From NCBI GenBank assembly GCA_905215935.1, contig CAJMRY010000003.1, positions 1-64,000 of the forward strand: DNA of 64,000 nt. Direction: 5' to 3'. Positions 48,281 to 58,000 of this stretch are shown here, in pieces; the stretch's first letter is position 1; every line of letters starts with the position of its first letter. The notes below the pieces were generated by a model. It did not search any database. It had not been told where the DNA came from and was given only the letters and a program-made list of their open reading frames with translations. The DNA comes from an uncultured bacterium (GTDB lineage Bacteria; Bacillota; Clostridia; TANB77; CAG-508). A program made the position numbers and the translations under genes.

Positions 48281-49423
48281 TTACCTTTGTTTATTTATAC
48301 AAGTTTTAATATCTAGTACCCATCCCTTTATAATATTACTATTTTCTTGTAATTTTTCTTTATTCTTTTCAAATCCCTGTAATAATTCATATTGGTGTTC
48401 CCAATAGACAATTAATGATTCTAATAATTTATATTCATCAGTAGATAAAATCCCTTTACTTTTTTCCATACTTTTCATCATTTTATATACTTCATCTGCT
48501 GACTTTCCAACACACTTTTTAAAATCTCGTAATACCCATTGTCTTTCAAAGATATTTCGTTCTTTCCATCCTAAGTATTGTTCTTCATAAGTTTTAATAA
48601 CTTTTGATAAAAGTTCAAAATTACAACTTTCATACGATTCATTTTTGTTTTCTAATCCATTTAATACTTGTATAGAACCAATCTCTTGTCCGTTATACTC
48701 TTTAGCATTTAATACTGATAAAGCAAAACCAAGAGCAGCATCTTCTATACTAATGATATGTTGTTTATTCATCTCATAAAATTCTTCTAATGAAATATTC
48801 ATACTTTTGGCAACAACTTCTATTGATTTCATAGCAGTTTCTGTCTTTACTAATCCTGGACTTATTGTATATGAATATATATTAGTGTTTTCTAATTCCA
48901 TAGATAAAGTATTACTTAATTCTACTTGGGCAGTTTTAAATATTTCATAAGCTCCCATATATGCAACTGCTCCAGAACTAGAAACAAACACAAATGTACC
49001 TGAATTTCTTTTTCTCATTTCATCTATAAAGCAGTTTACTAACAAAACTGGTGCTTTAAAATTCACAAGATAACCATTATCCCAATCATTACTGCTAACT
49101 TTTCCTATTTCTCCTAAATGCAATATTGCAGCATTATTAAAAACTATATCAGGACAGCCATATTTATTAAGTACATATTCTTTCATTTTTAATATGCTAT
49201 TTTCTTCTGCTAAATTTATATTATAGAACTCAACTTTATCTTTATATATTGAATTAATAATTTTTTCTGCACTTTCTCCTTTTTCTTTGTTATTCTCTAA
49301 AATAATCACTTTTGCTCCCATTATCACAAAGTATTTAACAGTTTCAAAACCAATTCCTCCACCTGCACCTGTTATCAAAACTATTTTATTATCTAATGTT
49401 TTTTTATAATCATTTATATTCAT
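48281..49423 (-). CDS. Short-chain dehydrogenase/reductase with C-terminal extension
   Basis: 380 aa. NAD(P) motif TGAGGGIGFE, NNAAILHLG, catalytic Ser in VSSSGAVAYMG. The catalytic Tyr/Lys pair is replaced or displaced: the usual YxxxK position reads YEIFKTAQVE, which can serve. After residue ~250 a 120-aa helical extension follows, unusual for an SDR. Substrate unknown. Confidence 0.78.
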   Translation of the reverse strand: MNINDYKKTLDNKIVLITGAGGGIGFETVKYFVIMGAKVIILENNKEKGESAEKIINSIYKDKVEFYNINLAEENSILKMKEYVLNKYGCPDIVFNNAAILHLGEIGKVSSNDWDNGYLVNFKAPVLLVNCFIDEMRKRNSGTFVFVSSSGAVAYMGAYEIFKTAQVELSNTLSMELENTNIYSYTISPGLVKTETAMKSIEVVAKSMNISLEEFYEMNKQHIISIEDAALGFALSVLNAKEYNGQEIGSIQVLNGLENKNESYESCNFELLSKVIKTYEEQYLGWKERNIFERQWVLRDFKKCVGKSADEVYKMMKSMEKSKGILSTDEYKLLESLIVYWEHQYELLQGFEKNKEKLQENSNIIKGWVLDIKTCINKQR

Positions 49424-49507
49424 TTCTTCACCTCTACAAATTACTCGTATAGTTAGTCTATTTGTTGAATTGATTATACTATTTTTTCTTTTTTATTTCA
49501 ATAAAAA

Positions 49508-49535
49508 GAGATATTAAACCAATTATTAATATCTC
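49508..49535 (-). terminator. Terminator of the first flavodoxin-cluster gene
   Basis: Ten-bp stem GAGATATTAA/TTAATATCTC with an 8-nt loop, followed on the minus strand by TTTTTAT. Confidence 0.75.
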
Positions 49536-49588
49536 CTTAGCATAAATCATCTAATTATTTCTAATTTACTTTGGTTAAAAAGTTTAAC

Positions 49589-50224
49589 TCATCTTATAAA
49601 ATTTGTAAAATTAATTTTTTCTTGTTCTGGAAGTTTAATTCCTTTTTCTTTTCCAGCTTGTATACATTTTAGATAATAAGCCATATTTCTTCCTAGTATT
49701 CGCATCACTTGCATACCTTCTTCATCTTTTCTTACATCATCTGGTGTAGCTCCATGTACCATATTCCAATATCTTGATGAGATAATTGGCATTTGTGTAA
49801 TTCCAAAATATTTATTTAATTGATCATAAGTTGCTGTTGTTCCTGCTCTTCTTGCTGAAATTACAGTTGCTGCTGGTTTAAATAAGAATATATCTCCTTT
49901 TCCTGACTGGAAGGGTGCATAAAATGCTCTATCCATAAATCCTGTCATATTACCTGTTGCTCCTGCATAATGTACTGGAGTTCCAAATATAAATCCATCT
50001 GTTTCTTTTGCTTTTTCTATAAATTCATTTACAACATCATTAAAAACACATCTTCCAAGTTCTTTACATTTTTTACATGCTATACAACCACCAACTGGTT
50101 TTATTCCTATCCAAAAAATTTCTGTTTCAATTCCTTCTTCATTTAGAGTTTTTGCCACCTCTTGCAAAGCTGTATAAGTACATCCCTCTTTATGAGATCC
50201 TCCATTTACTAATAATACTTTCAT
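49589..50224 (-). CDS. NAD(P)H-dependent FMN reductase / iron-sulfur flavoprotein-like
   Basis: 211 aa flavodoxin-like fold: VLLVNGGSHKEGCTYTAL, GCIACKKCKELGRCVFND (a C-x2-C-x2-C-type cluster), FGTPVHYAGATGNM. The cysteines suggest an iron-sulfur flavoprotein relative. One of three flavodoxin-like genes nearby. Confidence 0.85.
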   Translation of the reverse strand: MKVLLVNGGSHKEGCTYTALQEVAKTLNEEGIETEIFWIGIKPVGGCIACKKCKELGRCVFNDVVNEFIEKAKETDGFIFGTPVHYAGATGNMTGFMDRAFYAPFQSGKGDIFLFKPAATVISARRAGTTATYDQLNKYFGITQMPIISSRYWNMVHGATPDDVRKDEEGMQVMRILGRNMAYYLKCIQAGKEKGIKLPEQEKINFTNFIR

Positions 50225-50328
50225 AACCTTCTCCTTTTTATATTCTTTATTGTGTAGCTTATCTGTAATTAACGAAATCTTATACAGTAAGATTAACTTT
50301 CATTTAAAAGCATTTGCTTCTTAAACAA

Positions 50329-51009
50329 TTATTTTAAGCTATCTGTCCATTTCTTAATATCAGAATCTGATGGATTAGAACTAAAACGATGTCCTTCTAA
50401 CCAGTTTCCTGAATTTGCTTCTTCCTTAAGTAATTCTCCACTTTGTCCTAAACCTGATGAGCTAGACGTACAAAATGGATAAACTTTCTTTCCACTAAAA
50501 TCATTTGCTTTTATAAAAGTATCTACTGGCCATGCTGCAATTCCCCACCATATTGGATAACCAATTAATATAGTATCATAATCTTCCCAATTTTCTACTC
50601 TTTCTGTCACTAATTTAACATTTCTTAAAGATTCATCATTATGTTCTTTTGACACTCTTGAGTTATTATTAGTCCAATTTAAATCTTCTGATGTATATAT
50701 TTCTTCTGGAATGATTTCAAAAATATCAGCATTTAAATTCTTTGCTATTTTTTCTGCAACTGCTTTTGTATGAGTTTGAGCTGAATAATATACAACTAGA
50801 GTTTTATTCTGATTGCTTGAAACTTCTTTATTTCCATCATTCTCTTCATTTGTCATATTCGTATTAGTATTCTCACTTCCTGTATTTTCTACACTATTTA
50901 AATTATTTTCTTCTGTTATATTATTTTGATAATATAATACAAAACTTACAATTGCAATTATTATAACTACTATAGCTATAACTAGCCCTATTATTGCTTT
51001 TTTATTCAT
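50329..51009 (-). CDS. Membrane-anchored flavodoxin
   Basis: 226 aa. N-terminal helix (AIIGLVIAIVVIIIAIVSFV), a Asn/Glu-rich linker (about residues 30-65), then a flavodoxin domain (LVVYYSAQTHTKAVAEKIA, IGYPIWWGIAAWPVDTFI). The anchor places it outside the membrane. Possible role: extracytoplasmic electron transfer; inferred. Confidence 0.85.
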   Translation of the reverse strand: MNKKAIIGLVIAIVVIIIAIVSFVLYYQNNITEENNLNSVENTGSENTNTNMTNEENDGNKEVSSNQNKTLVVYYSAQTHTKAVAEKIAKNLNADIFEIIPEEIYTSEDLNWTNNNSRVSKEHNDESLRNVKLVTERVENWEDYDTILIGYPIWWGIAAWPVDTFIKANDFSGKKVYPFCTSSSSGLGQSGELLKEEANSGNWLEGHRFSSNPSDSDIKKWTDSLK

Positions 51010-51308
51010 TTTTAAGATTCTCCTTTTCTAGTTAATTTCTAATTAAATTTAATTATCTTTTTCTAATTATTTTGTCAAAAAACATCTAAGTATTACCCCT
51101 TAGTCTTTTCATTTAAAATCCTAATTCTTTATAAATATTCTTAATATTTCTTGTATTTGTTCTTCACTAAAAAAAATCAAGAAAATTCTCGTAGTATATA
51201 GGAATTTCATAAAATGAATGATTAAAAAATGAGGCTACTGAAAAGAATATATTTATTTATACTTTTTCATAGCCCCATAATAAGTACTCTTTTCTTTTTC
51301 ACAATATT

Positions 51309-51791
51309 CTATAATTGTTCTATCCAATTATCTAATTCGCTATTAGATGTTAACATTTTATCTCTTTCTCCTTCATTTGCTGAAAATAATAAATCAAGTT
51401 TTCCCTTTATATTTCCTTTTACAAGAGTTTCATAATCTTTAAAACAGTGTCCTATCCAACCAGCATTAGCTGCTGCCACAATTACGTCTTTTCCTGCTAA
51501 ATCATTTTCTTTAAGAAATTTCTTCATAACTGGTGTTATTCCATACCACCATGTACCTGTAATTAGAACTATTTTTGAATAATTTACTAAATCTATATTT
51601 ATTGGTTTTATTTCAACATCTCTTTTTATATCATTGTTTTGCCATTCTTCAACTACTTGGTCATAATCATCTGAAAAGGGTATTTTAGGCTCTAATTCTA
51701 ATAAATCGGCATCTAGTTTGTTTTTTACATATTCAGCAACTTTTTTTGAGTTACCACTAAAACTATAATAAATAACTAATGTATTTTTCAT
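51309..51791 (-). CDS. Flavodoxin
   Basis: 160 aa. FMN loop LVIYYSFSGNSKKVAEYV, ITGTWWYGITPVMKKFL. Starts 17 nt after the cupin gene, so cotranscribed with it. Confidence 0.88.
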   Translation of the reverse strand: MKNTLVIYYSFSGNSKKVAEYVKNKLDADLLELEPKIPFSDDYDQVVEEWQNNDIKRDVEIKPINIDLVNYSKIVLITGTWWYGITPVMKKFLKENDLAGKDVIVAAANAGWIGHCFKDYETLVKGNIKGKLDLLFSANEGERDKMLTSNSELDNWIEQL

Positions 51792-51808
51792 TTTCTTTCC
51801 TCCTCACT

Positions 51809-52546
51809 TTAAAGTTTATAATATTCTTCATCTGTAACTTCTTCGCACCATTCTGTTTTAGTATTTTCTCCTGGTACTTCTACTGCAATATGACTAAACC
51901 AAGAGTCCTTTTTTGCACCATGCCAGTGTTTCACATTTGCAGGTATTGTAACCACATCTCCAGATTTAAGTGATTGAGCAGGTTTACCTTCTTCTTGATA
52001 CCATCCTTCTCCATCTACGCAAATAAGTATTTGACCACCATCTTTTGTGCTATGATGAATATGCCAGTTATTTCTACAATTTGGTTCAAATGTAACATTT
52101 GCTAAAAATACTGCTGAATCTCCTTTTTGAGTTAATGGGTTTAAATATGAATTTCCCTTAAAATATTGTGCAAATGCTGTATTTGGCTCTCCCATTCCAA
52201 ATACTCCACCATGAGTTTCTTTTATATTTTCATCATCATAAACTTCTCTAATTAATTCAAATGCACTCCATGCTTTAGGCCATCCTGAATAAAATGCTAA
52301 TTGTGTAACAATTTCAACAGCTTCCTCTTTTGTTATTCCATGTTTCTTTCCTAAAACAAAATGTGATTTTAATTGTGGGAATAATCCCCCAGCCATTAAA
52401 GCTGATATTGTAATCATACTTCTATCTCTTAAAGATAATTTATCTTCTCTATTCCATACTTCTCCAAATAATACATCATCATTTAATTCAGCAAATTTTG
52501 GAGCTAATTCTCCCAAATTTTCTCTACCTGCTGTTTGTTTTTCCAT
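51809..52546 (-). CDS. Carboxymuconolactone decarboxylase–cupin fusion protein
   Basis: 245 aa. Residues ~20-105 are a CMD-type helical domain (LSLRDRSMITISALMAGG, HFVLGKKHGITKEE); residues ~140-235 are a cupin (NNWHIHHSTKDGGQILICVDGEG, then HWHGAKKDSWFSHIAVE). This fusion commonly sits beside flavodoxins and aldo-keto reductases in stress clusters. A MerR-type promoter lies upstream. Confidence 0.88.
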   Translation of the reverse strand: MEKQTAGRENLGELAPKFAELNDDVLFGEVWNREDKLSLRDRSMITISALMAGGLFPQLKSHFVLGKKHGITKEEAVEIVTQLAFYSGWPKAWSAFELIREVYDDENIKETHGGVFGMGEPNTAFAQYFKGNSYLNPLTQKGDSAVFLANVTFEPNCRNNWHIHHSTKDGGQILICVDGEGWYQEEGKPAQSLKSGDVVTIPANVKHWHGAKKDSWFSHIAVEVPGENTKTEWCEEVTDEEYYKL

Positions 52547-52675
52547 TTTACTTTTCCTCCTCTATTTATTTCTTTCTAAATATTCATCTAGCTTTTTTCA
52601 TAAAAAGATTTAATTTTTTAGATATTTCATTTATTGTTATTTTTCTCTTTCAGCTTTTTGAATATTTATATTTAT

Positions 52676-52706
52676 TTTATACACCTTAGACTTAACTCTA
52701 AGGCAA
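52676..52706 (-). promoter_or_regulatory. MerR-type promoter of the cupin–flavodoxin cluster
   Basis: TTGCCT (52706-52701), 19-nt spacer, TATAAA (52681-52676). Operator CCTTAGAGTTAAGTCTAAGG (minus) resembles AdhR/NmlR sites. No MerR gene is adjacent, so a MerR at 46498 or 23708 is the likely regulator. Confidence 0.7.
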
Positions 52707-52846
52707 TAGTTTTTTAGAAAAAATAGATAATTTTATAAACTGTCTATTCTATAAACTTATCTGACAATTGTTTTTATCTGAATTATATTTATCTTCTCAC
52801 TTATTTGATATATGCCAATTATATAATTGCTCAATATAGTAATCAA

Positions 52847-53255
52847 TTATACTATTATATTAATAATCTCCATTATAGGTATTTTCATTCCATTTATTAA
52901 AATTATTATTTTATTATAATCATCAATTTTTCTTATATTACCAGTTATAGTCTGATATTTTCCTCCTGATTTTTTACTATCAGGAACAAAATATGTAATT
53001 GTAATTTTAGGTCTACTTTCTATTTGGCTTTGAATACTAGCAAGCTTTTTATTTAAAATATCTTTTAATTCTTCATCTATTTCTATTCTTTCTTCTGTTA
53101 TCCTTGCAGTTTCTTTTATAGCATCATCATATCCAGTAAGCGCCGAAAAAGGTGCAAACCCGAGCTGCCCTGCTCTCTAAGCTCATTTGTTTATGCATTT
53201 TTGATACATGATGCTTTAAATTTATAATATCATCATATTCATTTTGGTTGTTCAT
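52847..53255 (-). CDS. YolD-like protein, one CGG +1 site
   Basis: Reconstructed 135 aa. The start MNNQNEYDDIINLKHHVSK has GGAGG upstream. Normal reading ends soon after the conserved RAA. Dropping the C of CGG 53162-53160 (minus) gives RAAGFAPFSALTGYDDAIKE, the YolD hallmark, then a full C-terminal domain (ITGNIRKIDDYNKIIILING). The family usually has Gln where Gly is decoded here. YolD proteins pair with UvrX-type Y-family polymerases; such a gene lies 54 nt upstream. Confidence 0.82.
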
Positions 53256-53272
53256 TTTTATATTCTTGCCTC

Positions 53273-53340
53273 CTACCCTTTATAACCTCCTATTTGTTCA
53301 TTTCTTTCCTATCCTTTATGACCTCCTATTTGTCCATTTC
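53273..53340. repeat. Tandem duplication of a 36-nt unit at the end of the polymerase gene
   Basis: Two near-identical 32-nt stretches (53273-53304 and 53309-53340), each with TAGGAGGTYATAAAGG on the minus strand. The inner one encodes the polymerase C-terminus (QIGGHKG); the outer adds a second RBS-like AGGAGG before yolD. Confidence 0.75.
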
Positions 53341-54811
53341 TTTCAATAGTGGTTGCTCCTTCTTGTAAGTTCATACCTTTTAAAATTGCATTTTTACCAT
53401 ATTTATTTTTTATATCAATAATAGTCTCTTGTAACTTTCTTTCGCTTTGTAACTCTTTAGTTTCTTTTTCTCTTTGCTTTTCTAATTCTTTATAATTTGT
53501 AAATAAATTAACCTGTTCATATTCATTTTCATGTTTTATCTCTGATTCATCTAAGAGATTTCCTACACATATATTTATTTTTCTAATTAGTAATTTATTA
53601 TTTACTATATCATCATATAGTTTTAAAAATCCATTCATAATTATCTTAGTTGATGATGTTTTCTTTTCTAATCTAAATGTGCCATGTGCTGCTTTTGGAG
53701 TATTTCTACCATAACGATCTACAGTAATTTCTCCATTATAAAATTTACTATAGTTCTTGCTTCTTAAGTTTTCTATATCATATATAACATCTAAAACTAA
53801 TTGGTCTGTAACATACCCCTTTTGTACCATATCTAAAACTAGTAATTCAACCATTTCTTTTATAATTAACCTTGCTTTTTCAGAATTATATGGACAGTGT
53901 AATACTTGCCCTGAACTTAAACTTTTAACTTTAGGTTTATAGTTTTTTATACTTTCGATTGTTACACATTCCCATCCCCAGCTATGATCTATTAATAATT
54001 CTGCATTTACTCCAAATAGTTTATATAGTAATTCTTCATTATTTACTGAACATCTTGCAACATCTCCCATAGTATACATATTATGCTCTTCAAGTTTTCT
54101 AGCATATCCTTTTCCTACTCTCCAAAAATCTGTAATTGGTCTATGATTCCATAGTTTTTTTCTAAAACTCATTTCATCTAACATAGCTATTCTTACTCCA
54201 TATTTATCTGGTTTAATATGCTTTGCTCCAATATCCATTGCAACTTTACACAAAAACAAGTTTGTTCCTATTCCTGCTGTTGCAGTTATTCCAGTTGTTT
54301 TGTAAACATCCATAATCATTTTTGTTACTAATTCTTTGGCAGTTAAATTGTATAATTTTAAATATTTTGTAATATCACAAAACACCTCGTCTATTGAATA
54401 TGGAAATATATCTTCTGGAGCAATATATTTCAAATATATGTTATATATAGCCATACTATATTTCATATAGTAACTCATTCTTGGTGGAGCAATTATATAA
54501 TCTAATTCTAAAGCTATATCTTTTTTTAATTCTATATCATTATAAGATTTACCTTTAAATATATGGTTATGTATTTTCATTTTCCTTTGTAAATTTACAT
54601 CTTTAACTTTTTGTATTACTTCAAATAATCGTGCTCTTCCTGGTATGCCATAAGATTTTAATGATGGAGATACTGCTAAACAAATTGTTTTTTCTGTTCT
54701 TGAACTATCTGCTACAACAAGATTTGTAGTTAATGGATTTAAATTTCTTTCTATACACTCTACGGAAGCATAAAATGATTTTAAATCTATAGATGCATAT
54801 ATTCTTTCCAT
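53309..54811 (-). CDS. Y-family DNA polymerase (UvrX/UmuC-like)
   Basis: 500 aa. Catalytic ASIDLKSFYASVECIERN and YSIDEVFCDIT motifs, ATAGIGTNLFLCKVAMDI, and an HhH region. Start 54811 follows AGGAGG; the longer frame is unsupported. Translesion synthesis; forms an operon with yolD. Often plasmid- or prophage-borne, here chromosomal-looking. Confidence 0.9.
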   Translation of the reverse strand: MERIYASIDLKSFYASVECIERNLNPLTTNLVVADSSRTEKTICLAVSPSLKSYGIPGRARLFEVIQKVKDVNLQRKMKIHNHIFKGKSYNDIELKKDIALELDYIIAPPRMSYYMKYSMAIYNIYLKYIAPEDIFPYSIDEVFCDITKYLKLYNLTAKELVTKMIMDVYKTTGITATAGIGTNLFLCKVAMDIGAKHIKPDKYGVRIAMLDEMSFRKKLWNHRPITDFWRVGKGYARKLEEHNMYTMGDVARCSVNNEELLYKLFGVNAELLIDHSWGWECVTIESIKNYKPKVKSLSSGQVLHCPYNSEKARLIIKEMVELLVLDMVQKGYVTDQLVLDVIYDIENLRSKNYSKFYNGEITVDRYGRNTPKAAHGTFRLEKKTSSTKIIMNGFLKLYDDIVNNKLLIRKINICVGNLLDESEIKHENEYEQVNLFTNYKELEKQREKETKELQSERKLQETIIDIKNKYGKNAILKGMNLQEGATTIERNGQIGGHKG

Positions 54812-54992
54812 AAACTCAATCCTCCTACTTGTTTCTGACAGTATAACACAAAGAATCATTTTTGTAAACAGTTGTTTGTATGTAATTATAAAAATAGAAT
54901 ATTTTTCAAAAAAATATATGAAACAAAAAATAATAAGTCAAAATAGTTATATTTTCTTTTAATTTAATACAAATAAGATACAGTTTAGATAT

Positions 54993-55025
54993 AAAAAGGT
55001 AGCTTCTTTTTGAAGTTACCTTTTT
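54993..55025 (-). terminator. Terminator of the multicopper oxidase gene
   Basis: Stem AAAAAGGTAGCTTC / GAAGTTACCTTTTT with a 5-nt loop; U-run on the minus strand. Lies about 40 nt after the stop. Confidence 0.8.
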
Positions 55026-55062
55026 ACTTACTAAATTGTAAAATCCCATTTATTCTTATTTC

Positions 55063-58000
55063 TTAAAATTGTCTTTTTATAGGACATAAATCATACACTT
55101 CTTCATCATATACTCGTAATATTCCCCACATACCTTGTTCTACATCCCATCTAAAACTGCCAGACCTATAACAATAATCACCTGGTAAACAGTTTACTCC
55201 GTTTTTTAAAGTATAGTTAAATACATTTCCTACACTAATAGCTCCACTAGTTGAAACAATTGGAGATAATGGGTCTTTATCTTGTTGTCTCCAAGAATGT
55301 CCATGGATTACAAATCCAACATTTCGTGGTTTATCTGCTGGCATAATTAATCTTACTTTCATATTGTCTCCTGTATAGGCTTCAAATAATGGTGTTGCTG
55401 GGTCTCCATGAATACAAGAGTCCATTACTTTAGTTAAATCTTTATTCTTTTTTAATCTATTTTCGTATCTTTCACTTCTATAGTTAAATCCTTTTTGACC
55501 TTGGTCTTCTGTGTCAAATTCTTCTGTTTCTTCATTATTTTCATGTCCTTCATGTTCTTCCTGTTTTAAATCAATTAATTCGCTATCTTTGTTATAAAGT
55601 GCCAATCCATTTTGCATAAATAGTACAATTTCCCTAAATGTTTCTTCTGAATTTGAAATAATGACTTCTTCTCTACCTTCTTCTGTTCTAGCTCCACAAG
55701 AATTACAAAAATACTTTGCTTCTGGCGGTTCTATAATAATAGCTCCAAATAGTCCATGTTTTCTGTGATTCATAATATCTGCAAATCCTGTTAATAAACA
55801 AGCTCCTAATTCTTCATCTGCATACCATTTATAGGTAATGCTTTCTCCCACTCCTATGGTTTGGTCTGGATTGTATCCAACTGTTGTTCCATCTGAAGAT
55901 AATACATCATATTTTAATAAATTAGCATGAAGAGATACTCTATTAGATGCTGGATAATCTGTTTGAACTGGCACTTCTGGGAATTTGGATTCTGGCACTT
56001 TTTTAAATAAATGGTTTGTTAATTTTACTTCTATTAAATCTCCTGCATTTGCTCTTAATATTAATGGTTTTGCTTCTATTTCTCCACATAGTATAGCCTC
56101 TTCATCCTCTGCTCTTACAAACATAAGTCCATTTGGGTCATGGTCTCCATATTTGTTATACACAATATCTTTTTGTATGGCAACTATATTAAACTTTTTT
56201 ACTTTCTTCTTTTTCTTATTACATACGAATTTTACACATTCTGGCTTTGGTACTTCCAAATGATTAACTACTTTTTCATGTTCTATGCAACAATATTTAT
56301 CTTCTTTTGGTCTTTTTCTATCTGATAATGGAATTAAACATTCATTTAACTTGTCATATACTCTAATTAAGCCCCATAAACCTAACCATAAATCATCCAT
56401 TCCTCCAAAATAATATAGATAATCACCTTTAGTATAATCTTCATTTATTTCAAAATTAAATGCTTCTGATATTCCTAGTGTTTGTGAGTTTGTAATTGGA
56501 GAGAACTCATCTTTTATTTCTTTCCTAAAACGCATTCCATGAATATTGAAACTATGCTGTTCTTCAAAGGCTCCATCCAATAGTCTAATTCTAATAGGGT
56601 CTCCTTCATATGCTTTAAATATTGGTGTACATGGATCTCCATGCTTATAAGAACTAAAGGCATATGCTGGATCTCCTTTTCTAAACATTAATGGTTCACA
56701 TCTATAATTAATTCCCATTACTCCTTGATCATCATGCATGCCTGGTAGATTTGGTGGATTTAATGGTTCTCCAGCTTTGTCGTATAATAAAGCAAAATCG
56801 TGTACAAATAAAACAAATTCTCTAAACTCGTTTCCTATTATTGGTTTAATTATTGCTTGTGTTCCACTGTTCATTTCTTTTCCTGTTTCCATATCATAAT
56901 ATTTTGAACCTTCTGGCTCGATAATCATTCCTCCAAATAATCCATGTTGTTGATGTGCATTTGGAAATAAATGGTCATGGAAAAATACCGTATTTAATTC
57001 TTCATTTGCATAAAATCTTTCTATTAAAGTGTCATTCGGAACGGCTGATGCATCATTACAATAACCATTTGCACTTCCATCTGATGGAATTGTATCAAAT
57101 TTAACTAAGTGAATATGATATCCTGCTTCTGTGGTTTCTGTTCTTATTTGAAAAGCATTTGGTCCAATATGCTTTGGTAGTTCATTGGTAAATCTAACTT
57201 CTATATTCTCTCCTGCATTTGCTCTAATGACTAATGGTTCTATCTTTTTCCTTCCTGCAAGAATATCATCTTTGTCTTCTTTTAATACAAATATCCTTCC
57301 TTCTGGATCATGCCAACCTTGTCTGTTATATACAATTGGAAGTTGAATAGCAACAATATCAAATACTCTTATTGGAGCTCCTGGTTTAAATGTTTTCGAA
57401 TAAAGTTCTCCTGGAGCATAATCTTCTATAAAATTTGCTTCTTCTAAATCTGTTGGCTGTCTTTTTTCTTTGCCAATAATTCCAAGTGGTGGCTTTGTGG
57501 CTTTTTCTCCTGTTTCTCCTAAAATAAAGTTTGGAAACCCAGGATGCATTTCATCTGGCTTAAGTGGAATTTCTCTATCTGGAAGTGGTACTAATCTTGG
57601 AGAAATAGTTCCATCTGGCAATTCTCTTGTTCCATCTTCTAATCTATCTAATATTCTTAATAATCCCCACATTCCTTGCATAAAGTGAGGGTATAAATGG
57701 CAATGCCAAATTACATCACCGATTGTTTTGGTTAAACTTCCTGCTCCAAAAACCGGTGTAAATTCAATACATTGCTGTGGGCTAAAAGAGATAGAATCAA
57801 TAAGAGTAGACTTTGAGTCATCTGGTTCTAATCTCCATTGATGGTTGTGAAAATGAAATACATGTGTTTCTTTTATTCCTGCATGAATTAATTTCCATTT
57901 AATTGGATCTCCTACATAGGCTCTTAAAAGTGGAACTGCTGGGTCTCCAAATGGCCATGAACTCATAGAAACTTCTTCTCCAACACCACCTGTACCTTCT

